Assembly (NCBI GenBank): GCA_035504415.1
Contig: DATJRY010000003.1
Span: forward strand, 99,661 to 163,660
DNA from: Candidatus Sulfotelmatobacter sp.
GTDB lineage: Bacteria; Vulcanimicrobiota; Vulcanimicrobiia; Vulcanimicrobiales; Vulcanimicrobiaceae
Direction of reading: 5' to 3'
DNA: 64,000 nt
In this document: positions 34,287 to 43,129 of the stretch, in pieces
Layout of the letters: every line of letters starts with the position of its first letter
How positions within the stretch are numbered: position 1 is the stretch's first letter
Made by a program: the position numbers and the translations under genes
Notes under the pieces: generated by a model
What the model was told of the DNA's origin: nothing
What the model saw: the letters and a program-made list of their open reading frames with translations, nothing else
Databases searched by the model: none

Positions 34287-35192
34287 CTATTCGCGCGCGG
34301 CGATCGCTTGTGCTTGTTGCGGCGTGATCGCCACCGAGACGAGGAATCCCGCCGCGGCGAGCCGCGCTTCCGCCGCGTTCGGCGACCAGCCGCCGCTGAA
34401 CGGACGCAGGTAGCCGGCGTTGGCGCCGTTGAGTGCCGCGACCTCATCGTCGGTCAGCGCCGCTGCCGTCGCGGTGACGGCGCCGTGAAGGTCGGTGCGG
34501 CCGGCCGCCGCCGCGTCGATCGCGCCGTCGACCTGCGCTCGGGTCGCGGGCGAGAGCGCGCCCAGCGCCGCGGTGCGCGCGTCGCTGGTCGCCGCGGCGA
34601 AGCGCGTGCGATCGGCGCCGGAAAGCTCGGCCGGCGTGGCGCCGGTGACGTGGACGGCGGTGCGTGCGAGCTGACGCGCCGCGAGCTCCTCCGCTGTGGG
34701 CGGTGTCGGCAGCCGCGGCGGCGCGGGCCGCGCGTCCGGCCCGAGGCCGGCCGCGGCAACGGTCGAGGGCCGGCGTACCGCGGCGAGCGTCGCCGGACTG
34801 GTCGGTCGAGCGCCTTCAACGGCGATGATCAGTGGGAACGCTGCGAGCGGGAGCGCGAACGTCGCTTTCGCCGTCCCGTTCGAGCGGCCCAACAGTTGAG
34901 CGAGTCCCGCGTAGAGGTCGGACTGCAGCGCCTGGCCTTGCGCGAACATCCACCCGCGCGGCGCCACCGAGCCGTTGAAGCGGCGAGCTTCCCCGACGAT
35001 CGGGTTGGCCAGCACGTCGGCGGGAATGGGGTCGGGCGTGACCGGGACCAACTGCAGCTTCGCGTTCGATTTGTGCGCGACCGCGGCCGGCGCATCGAGG
35101 CCGGGGATCGCCCGCATGACGGAATGGCCTCCGCCGCCGCAGCCGGCGAGCAGCGCGGCGCCGCTGCCGAGGAGAAAAGGAGCGCGCTTCAT
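34287..35192 (-). CDS. Lipoprotein with tail-collar-like domain, end of cluster B
   Basis: A 301-residue lipoprotein starting at ATG 35192; the frame is open further upstream without reason to use it. The signal is KRAPFLLGSGAALLAGC with lipobox ALLAGC, followed by Gly-rich GGGGHS. Residues about 60-115 resemble a minimal tail-collar unit (NPIVGEARRFNGSVAPRGWMFAQGQAL, AGLAQLLG, FALP). The C-terminal half is Ala-rich and helical (TRAQVDGAIDAAAAG, DDEVAALNGANAGYLRPFSGGW). It closes the second collar cluster and would tether a collar-type domain to a membrane. Codon usage matches the neighbours. Function is unknown. Confidence 0.65.
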   Translation of the reverse strand: MKRAPFLLGSGAALLAGCGGGGHSVMRAIPGLDAPAAVAHKSNAKLQLVPVTPDPIPADVLANPIVGEARRFNGSVAPRGWMFAQGQALQSDLYAGLAQLLGRSNGTAKATFALPLAAFPLIIAVEGARPTSPATLAAVRRPSTVAAAGLGPDARPAPPRLPTPPTAEELAARQLARTAVHVTGATPAELSGADRTRFAAATSDARTAALGALSPATRAQVDGAIDAAAAGRTDLHGAVTATAAALTDDEVAALNGANAGYLRPFSGGWSPNAAEARLAAAGFLVSVAITPQQAQAIAARE

Positions 35193-35215
35193 CCGTGTGT
35201 CTCGTCCTCTCGCGA

Positions 35216-35728
35216 TCAGTTTCGGCTCGGAAAGATGCCCGCCACGGCGATGCAGTAGTTGAGCACCAGGAACGGTTGCCGGTTCTCGTGCGCGCCGCCG
35301 CTGCCGTAGGACGTCACCATCGAGGGCGACATCGAGACCATGTTGCTGCTGCCGGCGGAGTACATCGGCAGCGTGGTCGTGTAGGCCGGGTAGGCGCCGT
35401 TCATGTTGACCGAGTTCGCGTCGCCCAACTGCCCGTCGGCGCTCGCGAAATGAAGGTGGGCCGGCAGCTCGCTCTGCGTGAGCAGGTGGCTTTCTTCGCC
35501 GCCTTTCCCGCCCAGGACGTAGCCGCTGCTCACGTGCATGGCCACGCGGCCTTGCAGGTTGGGCAGGCCGAACGTGGTCGTGCCGTTGCCGCCGTACGTG
35601 GTGCCGATCAGCGAGAACATGGCCGGGTACGTGTTGATCGGCAGCGTCTGGCCATTGCACATCTGCCAATTCTTGGGGGCGAAGCTGAACGAGAAGATGC
35701 GGATCTCGGTGAGGAACGGGGTGGACAT
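35216..35728 (-). CDS. Tail-collar domain protein, cluster B copy 3
   Basis: A 170-residue collar protein. Motifs: IRIFSFSFAPKNWQMCNG, FSLIGTTYGGNG, FGLPNLQGRVAMH, ELPAHLHF, and terminal CIAVAGIFPSRN. The Phe-Ala-Pro-x-x-W-x-x-CNGQ core is canonical. It starts at ATG 35728 after gaggaga and is 12 bases downstream of the previous collar gene. It keeps the short H-x-H pair seen in collar proteins, and the same GIFPSRN ending as both cluster A proteins although the rest differs, implying shared ancestry. Confidence 0.85.
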   Translation of the reverse strand: MSTPFLTEIRIFSFSFAPKNWQMCNGQTLPINTYPAMFSLIGTTYGGNGTTTFGLPNLQGRVAMHVSSGYVLGGKGGEESHLLTQSELPAHLHFASADGQLGDANSVNMNGAYPAYTTTLPMYSAGSSNMVSMSPSMVTSYGSGGAHENRQPFLVLNYCIAVAGIFPSRN

Positions 35729-35740
35729 GCGCTCTCTCCT

Positions 35741-36277
35741 CTAGCTGCGCGGCGGGTAGACGCCCTGCAGGCAGATGCAGTAGTTCAGCGTCAGGTAGGG
35801 CATGAGGTTGTTGTGCGCGCTGCTCGAGCCCGTAACGCCGATCATCGACGGGTTCATCGTCACCGTCTGCGGTGTTCCTGAGGTCGAGTAGATCAGGGTC
35901 GGCGTCGCGTTGGCGGGTATCGTGCCGCTCGGCGAGGCGTACAGCGCGTTCGCGGGCGTGAGGTCGCCTTGCACCGTGTGCGTGTGCGAGGGAATCTCCG
36001 AGATGAGGAGCTGCAGCGAGGCCTCGCCGCCGGTGGCGCCGATCGGGAACGTGCCGAGCGGCGAGCTGGAGTAGCTCGTCGTGTGCATCGGCACCGCGCC
36101 CTGGAGATTCGGCAGGCCGAACGTCGACGAACCGTTGCCGCCATAGTTGGTGCCGAGCAGCGAGAAGAGCGCCGTGTTCGAGGAGATCGAGAGGAGCTGT
36201 CCGTTGCAGAACGCCCAGCTCACGGGCGCGAAGTTGAACGGGAAAACGCGGATTTCGGCGACGTATGGGCTCGACAT
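35741..36277 (-). CDS. Tail-collar domain protein, cluster B copy 2
   Basis: A 178-residue collar protein: EIRVFPFNFAPVSWAFCNGQLL, ALFSLLGTNYGGNG, FGLPNLQGAVPMH, EIPSHTHTV and an end reading CICLQGVYPPRS. ATG 36277 overlaps the stop of the upstream collar gene by one base, so the two are coupled. The middle (about 95-145) is Ala/Pro/Thr-rich and differs from its paralogues, as expected if this region is the variable, ligand-facing part. Confidence 0.85.
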   Translation of the reverse strand: MSSPYVAEIRVFPFNFAPVSWAFCNGQLLSISSNTALFSLLGTNYGGNGSSTFGLPNLQGAVPMHTTSYSSSPLGTFPIGATGGEASLQLLISEIPSHTHTVQGDLTPANALYASPSGTIPANATPTLIYSTSGTPQTVTMNPSMIGVTGSSSAHNNLMPYLTLNYCICLQGVYPPRS

Positions 36278-36816
36278 CAGGTCGCGCTCGGGTAGACGCC
36301 GTAGATGGCGATGATGAACGTGATCGCCAGGTACGGTTGCATGTTGTCGTGCGGCTGGCTACCGCCTTGCATCGCCAGCATGGCGGAGTTGAAGGAGCGG
36401 TACGTCGTCGGATGCGGATTGTGCGCTCCGCCCGGCGTGCTATAGAGCGTTTTCGGCGCGACGTCGGCGTAGTAGGCGCCCGACGGGTTGCCGGTCGTGG
36501 CGGCGTTTCCGTCGGCGATCACCGCGTGCGTGTGCGAGGGGATCGTCGCCGAGGTCAGTTGGACGGTGGTGACGCCGCCGGTTTGCGCGAGGGTGTACGT
36601 GCTCGCGCTGCCGGTCCCCATGTGCAGCGGCACGCGAGCGGCGAGGTTCGGCAGCGCGAACGTGTTCACGCCGTCGCCGCCGTACGTCGTCCCGATCAGG
36701 TCGAAGAGCGTGTCGTAGTCGGCGACCGCGAGCAATTGACCGTCGCACGTCATCCAACCGGCGGGTGCGAAGTTGCCGGCGAACAACCGAATTTCGCCGA
36801 GGTAGGGTTGTCCCAT
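36277..36816 (-). CDS. Tail-collar domain protein, cluster B copy 1
   Basis: A 179-residue collar protein with EIRLFAGNFAPAGWMTCDGQLL, the closest in the window to the canonical Mdp/tail-collar N-terminus, then LFDLIGTTYGGDG, FALPNLAARVPLHMG, TIPSHTHAV and a C-terminal FIIAIYGVYPSAT. The ATG at 36816 follows gagagga and is 13 bases after the cluster B lipoprotein gene. It is the first collar gene of cluster B and probably shares its transcript. Confidence 0.86.
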   Translation of the reverse strand: MGQPYLGEIRLFAGNFAPAGWMTCDGQLLAVADYDTLFDLIGTTYGGDGVNTFALPNLAARVPLHMGTGSASTYTLAQTGGVTTVQLTSATIPSHTHAVIADGNAATTGNPSGAYYADVAPKTLYSTPGGAHNPHPTTYRSFNSAMLAMQGGSQPHDNMQPYLAITFIIAIYGVYPSAT

Positions 36817-36829
36817 CGTCCTCTCTCCG

Positions 36830-39049
36830 TTACGGCTTGAAGGCGACGCCGTGCGGCGTCGAGCTCAAGTGGGTGAAGCTGGTCTGCTCCGGCGCGGCCG
36901 CGAACGGCGTGCTCGTGTCGTCGTAGCAGTAGCGGTCGTCATCACCCGGGGGGACCGCACTGGCCGTAATGTCGTAAATGTACAGGCCGGTATAGGAATT
37001 CACGCTGTCGTACACTTCGAGCAGGAGCTTCGTGTTCGAGAGCCACGTCATTTGCTCGACCAGCACCGTCGCATTGGCGCCGCCGTCGACGTAGGTGTCG
37101 CAGTTGCTCGCCGCGTCGGTGACGCCGTTGAACGGAATCGGGCCGAGCACGGCGTTGCGCGCAGTGGTGTTGTCGTAGACCTGGACGAGGCTGTTTCCGG
37201 TCCACGCGGACCCGTACGCGACGGCGACGTAGCCGTTGGGGGCGGTCGCGACGAACGTCGCCTGATCGGAGAACGTGTCCGCGCCGATGACGTGCGTCTG
37301 CGTCGCCGACGGCGCGTTGCCGCTGCCGCCGATGGTGTAGAACGCGACGCTGGGGTGATACGCGGAGTGGTTCGCGATCACCAGCTGGCTGTTGGTGGAG
37401 TCCCACGCCAGCGCGTACGGCACGTCGACGGCCCAGGCCGTCGGCGTCGTCGTCTGCGAGATGCTGGTCTGGGTACCGTTGGGGCTGAGGATGACGATCT
37501 TCGACGTCCCGGCAGGGTTGCCGGACGCCGACGCGTCGGTCTCGGCGCCGTCGGTGAGCGCGGCCGCGTAGGTGCCGTGGCTCAAGGCGCTCAGCGGGAT
37601 GTCGACGGCCCAGTTGTCGCCGATGCTCCCGTTGATCGGTGAGATCTGGCGAGCCGACGAGGCCAGCGTGTAGTCGCCGGTGAGCAGATACTCCGAGAGC
37701 AGGTACGTCGAGGTCGGCGAGAGGTCGGAGAGCGCGACGCTGCCGTCGCCGCTGTCGTAAGCGACGTTCTGCGGCGCGGTGACGTCGACCGAGGTCGTGG
37801 TGCTCGTGTTCGCGCCGGTCGTGATCGCGCCGGCCGGTACGCAGGCGAGGTTGCCCGCATTGTGGCTGCTGTTGTCGGCGTTGGCGATCAGCAGGTCGCC
37901 GCTGCTGTCCCAGGCGAGGCCGGTGGGGTTGTCGACGTCGGGTTTGTTCTCGTTCGTCGAGTTGGTGACCGCGAGGGTCGGCGTCGAGTAGGCCGTCAGC
38001 GAATCGGGGCCGCCGCTCCCGCCCAGCGAGACGTTGTAGAAGTTGACCGTCCCGCTGGTCGCGCTCGTCTGCTCGACGGCGGCCAGGAAGTTGTGGGCCG
38101 GGGGTGCCACACCCGTCGCGAACGTGAACGACTTGGTCAGCGCGAACGAGAGGCCGTCGCTGCCCGGTGGGACGAGCTTGACGTTGACGGTCGCGCCGGT
38201 TTCGCTGGAGCTCGTCGGCGTGAGGGTGAACGTTCCGGCGCTTTGGTTGATCGTGAACGTCACGTTGCCGCCGGTCCCGTTGATGGTGCCCGAGGCCGAC
38301 TGATAGGTCGAGGTGTTGTCCTCGATTTCGACCGTCGGCAAGCCGGGTGCGACGATCGTCTTGCCGTCGGCGTCGGTCGAGGCGGTCGTGAACGTGACCG
38401 GCGTCGTGCCGGTGTCGCCGAACGCGGTGCCGACCGTCCCGACGCTGCACGCGCCGCTGCCGGTGACGGTGAACGCCGACGCATTGGCGTCGAGCGAGAG
38501 CGAGAACTGATTGGCGACGCCTTCCTCGACCCACTCGGTCGGCGTTTGCTCGGAGAGGACGTTCCCGGTGCCACCGTTGGCGTCCCAGCTCTTGATCGCG
38601 ATCGTGGCGTCACCGATCGGGACGTAGGCGTTCACCGTGCACTTGTAGTTGCCGGCGTTGCTCGGGTCCGTACCGCACTGGCCGGCGGTGTTCGGGTTGC
38701 CGGTCAGGTTCGCGAAGTTGAAGGTCTGGTCGGCGAGCAGATATGCAGGCTCGGTCGACGTGATGTCCGTTCCGGTGCCGTGGATCTTGACGTCGGTCGT
38801 CTGGATCGAGACCGACTTGGTCGCGCTCGACATGTAGCGCGGCGAGCGGCGGTTGCTCGCGCTGGTCCCCGGCTTCGGGTAGCTGAACTGGAAGACGACC
38901 GTGGCCGATTGCGGCGAGTCGGGGGTACCCGGGCTGCTCCCGTGCGTCGCCGGAACCGTCGCGCCGCGCCCGCCGCAAGAAGACAAGCAAATGCCGAGTA
39001 CGCCCGCCGCTATGATACGGCGCACCATGTCAACCCGCGATTGGCGCAC
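36830..39049 (-). CDS. Large Ig/propeller-like lipoprotein heading tail-collar cluster B
   Basis: A 739-residue lipoprotein. GTG 39049 has aggggg a few bases upstream; an ATG at 39028 also fits the signal (RRIIAAGVLGICLSSC). Lipobox is LSSC, then Gly-rich. The N-terminal domain shares the RRSPRYM and GNYKCTV...PIGD pattern with the cluster A lipoprotein, showing paralogy. Long Thr/Ser/Val-rich beta segments follow (VNVKLVPPGSDG, FTITQSAG-like stretches). The C-terminal ~350 residues look like propeller blades with Trp-Asp-Ser motifs (GLAWDSSGDLLIANAD, ALAWDSTNSQLVIANH). It directly precedes three collar genes. Probably exported and membrane-anchored; role unknown. Confidence 0.75.
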   Translation of the reverse strand: MRQSRVDMVRRIIAAGVLGICLSSCGGRGATVPATHGSSPGTPDSPQSATVVFQFSYPKPGTSASNRRSPRYMSSATKSVSIQTTDVKIHGTGTDITSTEPAYLLADQTFNFANLTGNPNTAGQCGTDPSNAGNYKCTVNAYVPIGDATIAIKSWDANGGTGNVLSEQTPTEWVEEGVANQFSLSLDANASAFTVTGSGACSVGTVGTAFGDTGTTPVTFTTASTDADGKTIVAPGLPTVEIEDNTSTYQSASGTINGTGGNVTFTINQSAGTFTLTPTSSSETGATVNVKLVPPGSDGLSFALTKSFTFATGVAPPAHNFLAAVEQTSATSGTVNFYNVSLGGSGGPDSLTAYSTPTLAVTNSTNENKPDVDNPTGLAWDSSGDLLIANADNSSHNAGNLACVPAGAITTGANTSTTTSVDVTAPQNVAYDSGDGSVALSDLSPTSTYLLSEYLLTGDYTLASSARQISPINGSIGDNWAVDIPLSALSHGTYAAALTDGAETDASASGNPAGTSKIVILSPNGTQTSISQTTTPTAWAVDVPYALAWDSTNSQLVIANHSAYHPSVAFYTIGGSGNAPSATQTHVIGADTFSDQATFVATAPNGYVAVAYGSAWTGNSLVQVYDNTTARNAVLGPIPFNGVTDAASNCDTYVDGGANATVLVEQMTWLSNTKLLLEVYDSVNSYTGLYIYDITASAVPPGDDDRYCYDDTSTPFAAAPEQTSFTHLSSTPHGVAFKP

Positions 39050-39192
39050 GAAAACCCCCTAGGAGACAAGAGGAACGCACGCCCACCCGAAAAGGCGCGC
39101 CCGGACCGCATTCTGTACGCGGAATACAGGAGAGGGCCTGCGTCGGGCCGCCGATCTGTGGAAGCGCGCGGGTCCACGTCGAAGAGAGACTA

Positions 39193-41568
39193 GTGATGGA
39201 AAGCCTCCCGATCGACGAGCGCGGCCTGGACGTGCTCGATTTCGGTCGTATTCGCGAGCTATATGCCGGCCAAACGCACGGCGTGCGGGCCCAGGCGCGA
39301 GCGCTAGCGTGCATTCCGACCACCGATCGAGCGATCGTTCAGACATTGTTGGGTGAAACGACCGAGATGCGGGAGCTCGCACAAAGCGGCTACGGGCTCG
39401 AGCGCATCGACGACGTCGACGAGGCGATCGCGACCGCGGCGCGCGGCGTCGCGTTGCCGGCTCGCGAGCTGCGCGCCGTCGCCGACGCGCAGGCCGCGGC
39501 GAGCGCGGCGGTGCGCGGGCTGCGCGAGGCGGAGCTGGAGCTGCCGCTGCTGCGCGCGCGCAGCACGACGTTCCGGGCGCTCCCGCAACTCGTCAACCGC
39601 ATCCACGATGCGATCGACGAGCGCGGAACCGTCCTCGACCGCGCCTCACCGGCGCTGGGTCGCATTCGCCGCGGCATCGCGCAGGCGCAAGACGACGCGC
39701 GCGATCGCGCCGCGGCGCTGGTGCGCTCGGCGCGCTACGCGGCGGCGATCCAGGACGCGATCGTCACCATCCGCGACGGCCGCTACGTCATTCCCGTCAA
39801 AGCCGAGTTCCAAGGCCAGATCCCCGGTATCGTGCACGACTCGAGCGCCAGCGGCCAGACGCTGTTCGTCGAACCGCTGGAGACCCTCGAGGCCAACAAC
39901 CGCATGCGCGCGCTGCAGGCGCAAGAGCAGGCCGAGATCGCCCGCATCTTGGCGGAGCTCTCGTCACTGGTCGCACGCGAGGCCGAGCAGGCCGCGATCA
40001 ACGTCGACGTCTACGTCGAGCTCGATCTGGCCGCGGCGCGCGCGCGCGTCGCCGACCGCATGAACGCCGTCGCACCCGTGCTGGCCGGCGACGCGGTCGT
40101 CGAGCTGGTCGACGGGCGACACCCGCTGCTCGGGGAGCGGGCGGTGCCGCAATCGATCCGGCTCGACGAGGAGATCCGGATGCTGATCGTCTCGGGGCCG
40201 AACATGGGCGGCAAGACGGTCACCCTCAAGCTGGTCGGGCTGGCCGTGCTGATGACGGCGTGCGGCCTGCACGTGCCGGCCGTCGCGGCGCGGATCGGCG
40301 TCTTCGCGCGCATCTGCACCGACATCGGCGACGAGCAGTCGATCGTGCAAAACGCCTCGACCTTCTCCGCGCACGTCCGGCGCTTGGCCGAGATCGTGGC
40401 CGGCGCGGACGCGCGCACCTTGGTCCTGATCGACGAGATCGGGAGCGGCACCGAACCGAACGCGGGCGCCGCGCTCGCCGTCGCGGTGCTCGAGCATCTG
40501 CTGGCCAGCGGTGCGCGCGTGCTGGCGACCACGCACGCGACCGAGCTCAAGCTGTTCGGCGCCGATCATGCGCACGTCGCCAACGCCAGCGTGCGGTTCG
40601 ACCCCGAGACCTACGAGCCGACCTATCAGCTCGACGTCGGGTCGCCCGGTCAGTCGCTGGCGTTCGCGCTGGCACGCCGGATGGGCTTGGCACCGGCCGT
40701 GGTGGCGCGCGGGGAAGAGCTGCTCGGCGAACAGGAACGCCACTACGACCGCGCGCTGGCCGAGGCGGCGGAAGAGCGCACCCGCGCCACCCGCACGCGC
40801 GAGGAGCTCGAACGCGAACGCGCGCACGTGCGGACGCTGGAAGAGAACGCGCGCCGGCGCGCGGAGGCGCTCGAGCGCGAGCGACGCGAGCTGGCGGCGC
40901 AAGCCGACGCGAAGCTGGCGGCCGCGTTACGAACGTTCACCGCCGAGCTGGAACGGCGCGCCGCCGCCGGCGGCGAGCGAGGCGTTCGCGCGCCGCGCGT
41001 GACCAGCGGGCAGGCCGACCTGTTGGCGCGCACGCTCGACCAGATGCACCGCGAGCTCGGCCTCGAGGCGCAGCCGAGCGCGCCACGGGCCGGCGAGAGG
41101 GCCGTGCCGGTCGGGGTCGGCGACCGGGTCCACGTCGTCTCCTGGGACCAGGACGGGACCGTCCTCGAGGACCTGGGCGAGAGCGCTTTGGTGCAGATCG
41201 GCGCGATGCGCATGACCGTCCCCAAGCGCGACCTGCGCCCGCGCGGTGGCCCGGCGCCGGCCCGGGAACGCCGCGCCGAAGGCGGCGCCGCGACGCTGGC
41301 CGCCGCCACCGGCGCGCAGACCGAGCTGGACGTGCGCGGCAAACGATTCGTCGAGGCCGAGCCGCTGGTCGATCGTTGGATCGACGATGCCATCATGGTC
41401 GGGCACTCCCCGCTGCGGCTGATCCACGGCAAGGGGACCGGTCTGCTCGGGAAAGGCCTGCAGGAGTACCTGCGCGCCCATCCCTTCGTTCAAAACGTCC
41501 GCTACGGAAACGCCGACGAGGGAGGCGGGGGCGTGACGATCTTCGAATTGCGCGCGCCGTCCGCATGA
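39193..41568 (+). CDS. mutS2: MutS2 family ATPase/endonuclease
   Basis: A 791-residue MutS2, the MutS relative that lacks the mismatch domain and is linked to suppression of recombination and to ribosome-collision rescue. N-terminal DVLDFGRIREL is typical. The ATPase has Walker A GPNMGGKT (near residue 335), the signature QSIVQNASTFSAH and Walker B VLIDEIGSGTEP. A long coiled coil (about 515-590) follows, and the C-terminal Smr nuclease domain has LDVRGKR, the HGKGTG motif and IFEL. All key residues are present. Start is GTG 39193 or ATG 39196, one codon apart. tyrS overlaps the stop by 4 bases. Confidence 0.95.
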   Translation: MMESLPIDERGLDVLDFGRIRELYAGQTHGVRAQARALACIPTTDRAIVQTLLGETTEMRELAQSGYGLERIDDVDEAIATAARGVALPARELRAVADAQAAASAAVRGLREAELELPLLRARSTTFRALPQLVNRIHDAIDERGTVLDRASPALGRIRRGIAQAQDDARDRAAALVRSARYAAAIQDAIVTIRDGRYVIPVKAEFQGQIPGIVHDSSASGQTLFVEPLETLEANNRMRALQAQEQAEIARILAELSSLVAREAEQAAINVDVYVELDLAAARARVADRMNAVAPVLAGDAVVELVDGRHPLLGERAVPQSIRLDEEIRMLIVSGPNMGGKTVTLKLVGLAVLMTACGLHVPAVAARIGVFARICTDIGDEQSIVQNASTFSAHVRRLAEIVAGADARTLVLIDEIGSGTEPNAGAALAVAVLEHLLASGARVLATTHATELKLFGADHAHVANASVRFDPETYEPTYQLDVGSPGQSLAFALARRMGLAPAVVARGEELLGEQERHYDRALAEAAEERTRATRTREELERERAHVRTLEENARRRAEALERERRELAAQADAKLAAALRTFTAELERRAAAGGERGVRAPRVTSGQADLLARTLDQMHRELGLEAQPSAPRAGERAVPVGVGDRVHVVSWDQDGTVLEDLGESALVQIGAMRMTVPKRDLRPRGGPAPARERRAEGGAATLAAATGAQTELDVRGKRFVEAEPLVDRWIDDAIMVGHSPLRLIHGKGTGLLGKGLQEYLRAHPFVQNVRYGNADEGGGGVTIFELRAPSA

Positions 41569-42761
41569 ACACGAAGACGCCGCGCGAGCGCGCGGAATGG
41601 CTGACCGACGGGTGCGATCACGTCGAGACGCTCGACGAGCTCACCGCGCGCATCGCGCGCGGAAAGCCGCTGCGCGTCTACCTCGGCCTCGACCCCACCT
41701 CGCCCGACTTGCACATCGGCCACGCCGTCGTGCTGCGGCTGTTGCAGCGCTTCGTCGAAGACGGTCACGACGTGATCTTGCTGATCGGCGACTTCACCGC
41801 GCGCATCGGCGATCCCAGCGGCCGCAACGCGCTGCGCCCGCCGCTGAGCGACGAGCAGATCGACGCCAACATGCGCACCTACGCGGCGCAGGCCGGCAAG
41901 GTGCTCGACATGAGCAAGGTGACGCTGCGCTACAACAGCGAGTGGCTCTCGAAGCTGACCTTCACCGAGATCCACAAGCTGCTCTCGTTGACGACCGTCG
42001 CGCAGATGCTCGAGCGCAACGACTTCAAGCTGCGCTATGAGAGCGGCGTCCCGATCGCGCTGCACGAGTTCGTCTACCCGGTCGCGGTCGCGTACGATTC
42101 GGTCGCGATGAACGTCGACGTGGAGCTGGGCGGTTCCGATCAGCTCTTCAACTTGCTGATCAGCCGGCCGTACCAGGTCCACGCCGGACAGGACCCCGAA
42201 ATCTGCATCACGGTCCCGCTGCTCGAGGGAATCGACGGCGAGAAGAAGATGTCGAAGTCGCTGGGCAACCACATCGGCTTGACCGATCCGCCCAACGAGA
42301 TGTTCGGCAAGACGATGCGCATCCCGGACCAGCTCTTGCCGCGCTACGCGCGGCTCGCCGCGTGGTGGCCGGGCGAGCGGGTCGAGGCGCTGCGGGTGGG
42401 CTTGGCGGCCGGGACGGCCGTGCCCATGGACGAGAAAAAGCATATCGCCGAAGACCTCGTGGCGCTGTATCATGGACCCGACGCCGCCCGAGCGGCGCGC
42501 GAGTGGTTCGAGCGGACGATCCAGCGCGGGGAGATTCCGGCCGAGATGCCCGAGCTGCGGCGCGACGGCCGGGAAAAGGTCACCGACCTGCTCCTCGCGG
42601 CGGCCTTCGCCGATTCCAAGCGCGCGGCGCAACGGCTGATCGCCGAAGGCGGGGTCCGGATCGACGGGACGGTCGTCACCGACCCGGCCGCCCGCTGGAC
42701 GGCTCGGGCACCGGCGGTCCTGCAGGTCGGCTCCCGCAAGTTCGTCCGCGTTCTCCCCTAG
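41565..42761 (+). CDS. tyrS: Tyrosyl-tRNA synthetase
   Basis: A 398-residue class I synthetase charging tRNA(Tyr). The HIGH box reads HIGHAVVLRLL after LDPTSPDL, the KMSKS box is KKMSKSLGN, and the tyrosine pocket includes GGSDQLFN. The C-terminal ~65 residues form an S4-type RNA-binding domain (SKRAAQRLIAEGGVRIDGTV). The overall pattern, with GDFTARIGDPSGR, is that of the TyrZ-like bacterial subgroup. The ATG at 41565 overlaps the mutS2 stop (ATGA), implying coupled expression. A hairpin follows the stop. No T-box leader is apparent, in line with the operon position. Confidence 0.94.
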   Translation: MNTKTPRERAEWLTDGCDHVETLDELTARIARGKPLRVYLGLDPTSPDLHIGHAVVLRLLQRFVEDGHDVILLIGDFTARIGDPSGRNALRPPLSDEQIDANMRTYAAQAGKVLDMSKVTLRYNSEWLSKLTFTEIHKLLSLTTVAQMLERNDFKLRYESGVPIALHEFVYPVAVAYDSVAMNVDVELGGSDQLFNLLISRPYQVHAGQDPEICITVPLLEGIDGEKKMSKSLGNHIGLTDPPNEMFGKTMRIPDQLLPRYARLAAWWPGERVEALRVGLAAGTAVPMDEKKHIAEDLVALYHGPDAARAAREWFERTIQRGEIPAEMPELRRDGREKVTDLLLAAAFADSKRAAQRLIAEGGVRIDGTVVTDPAARWTARAPAVLQVGSRKFVRVLP

Positions 42762-42788
42762 TGGCTCCGGCTGCGCCGAGGCCGTCGC

Positions 42789-42807
42789 GTTCGGGCTTCG
42801 CCCGAAC
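42789..42807 (+). terminator. Hairpin after tyrS
   Basis: GTTCGGGC (42789-42796), loop TTC, GCCCGAAC (42800-42807): a perfect 8-bp stem 28 bases after the tyrS stop and 26 bases before the next ATG. There is no T-run, so termination may be partial or the stem may protect RNA. Confidence 0.45.
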
Positions 42808-42832
42808 CGCAATCCAAAAGAGGTACGACCAC

Positions 42833-43126
42833 ATGGCGACTCACCACACCGCAGGTCCCGCTCCGGCGATCACCTATACCCCGTCCGAGACGGTGGCCGG
42901 CCCGACGTTCACCTGCCCGCGGTGCGATCGCGTCTATCCGTATCCGGTCGACCACGGCGCGCCGGTCCGGTGCGAGTGCGGCTGGTGGTACACGAACCTG
43001 GGTCACGGCCGCATCATCGAGGAGTTCCGCCCCCGCATCGGCGGCGCCCAGACCGCCGGCCCCGAAGCCGCCGCCGAGACGGCCGCCGAGTTCACGGCCG
43101 ACCACGGCCGGGGCCTGGGCCACTAG
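42833..43126 (+). CDS. Small zinc-ribbon protein
   Basis: A 97-residue protein from ATG 42833 (gaggt upstream). A zinc ribbon is formed by FTCPRCDRVYPYP and VRCECGWWYTN (CxxC...CxC, a short second knuckle). The N-terminal 26 residues are Ala/Pro/Thr-rich and the C-terminal 30 are Ala/Glu-rich with His at the end (GRGLGH); neither looks structured. No catalytic features, so a binding or regulatory role is more likely. It converges with hslO, stops 4 bases apart. Not recognised beyond the ribbon. Confidence 0.6.
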   Translation: MATHHTAGPAPAITYTPSETVAGPTFTCPRCDRVYPYPVDHGAPVRCECGWWYTNLGHGRIIEEFRPRIGGAQTAGPEAAAETAAEFTADHGRGLGH

Positions 43127-43129
43127 CGC

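Noticed and set aside
25290..36816. Prophage, because of tail-collar domains
   Set aside because: No capsid, terminase, portal, tape-measure, integrase or lysis genes; housekeeping genes lie in between, and the collar genes follow lipoproteins.
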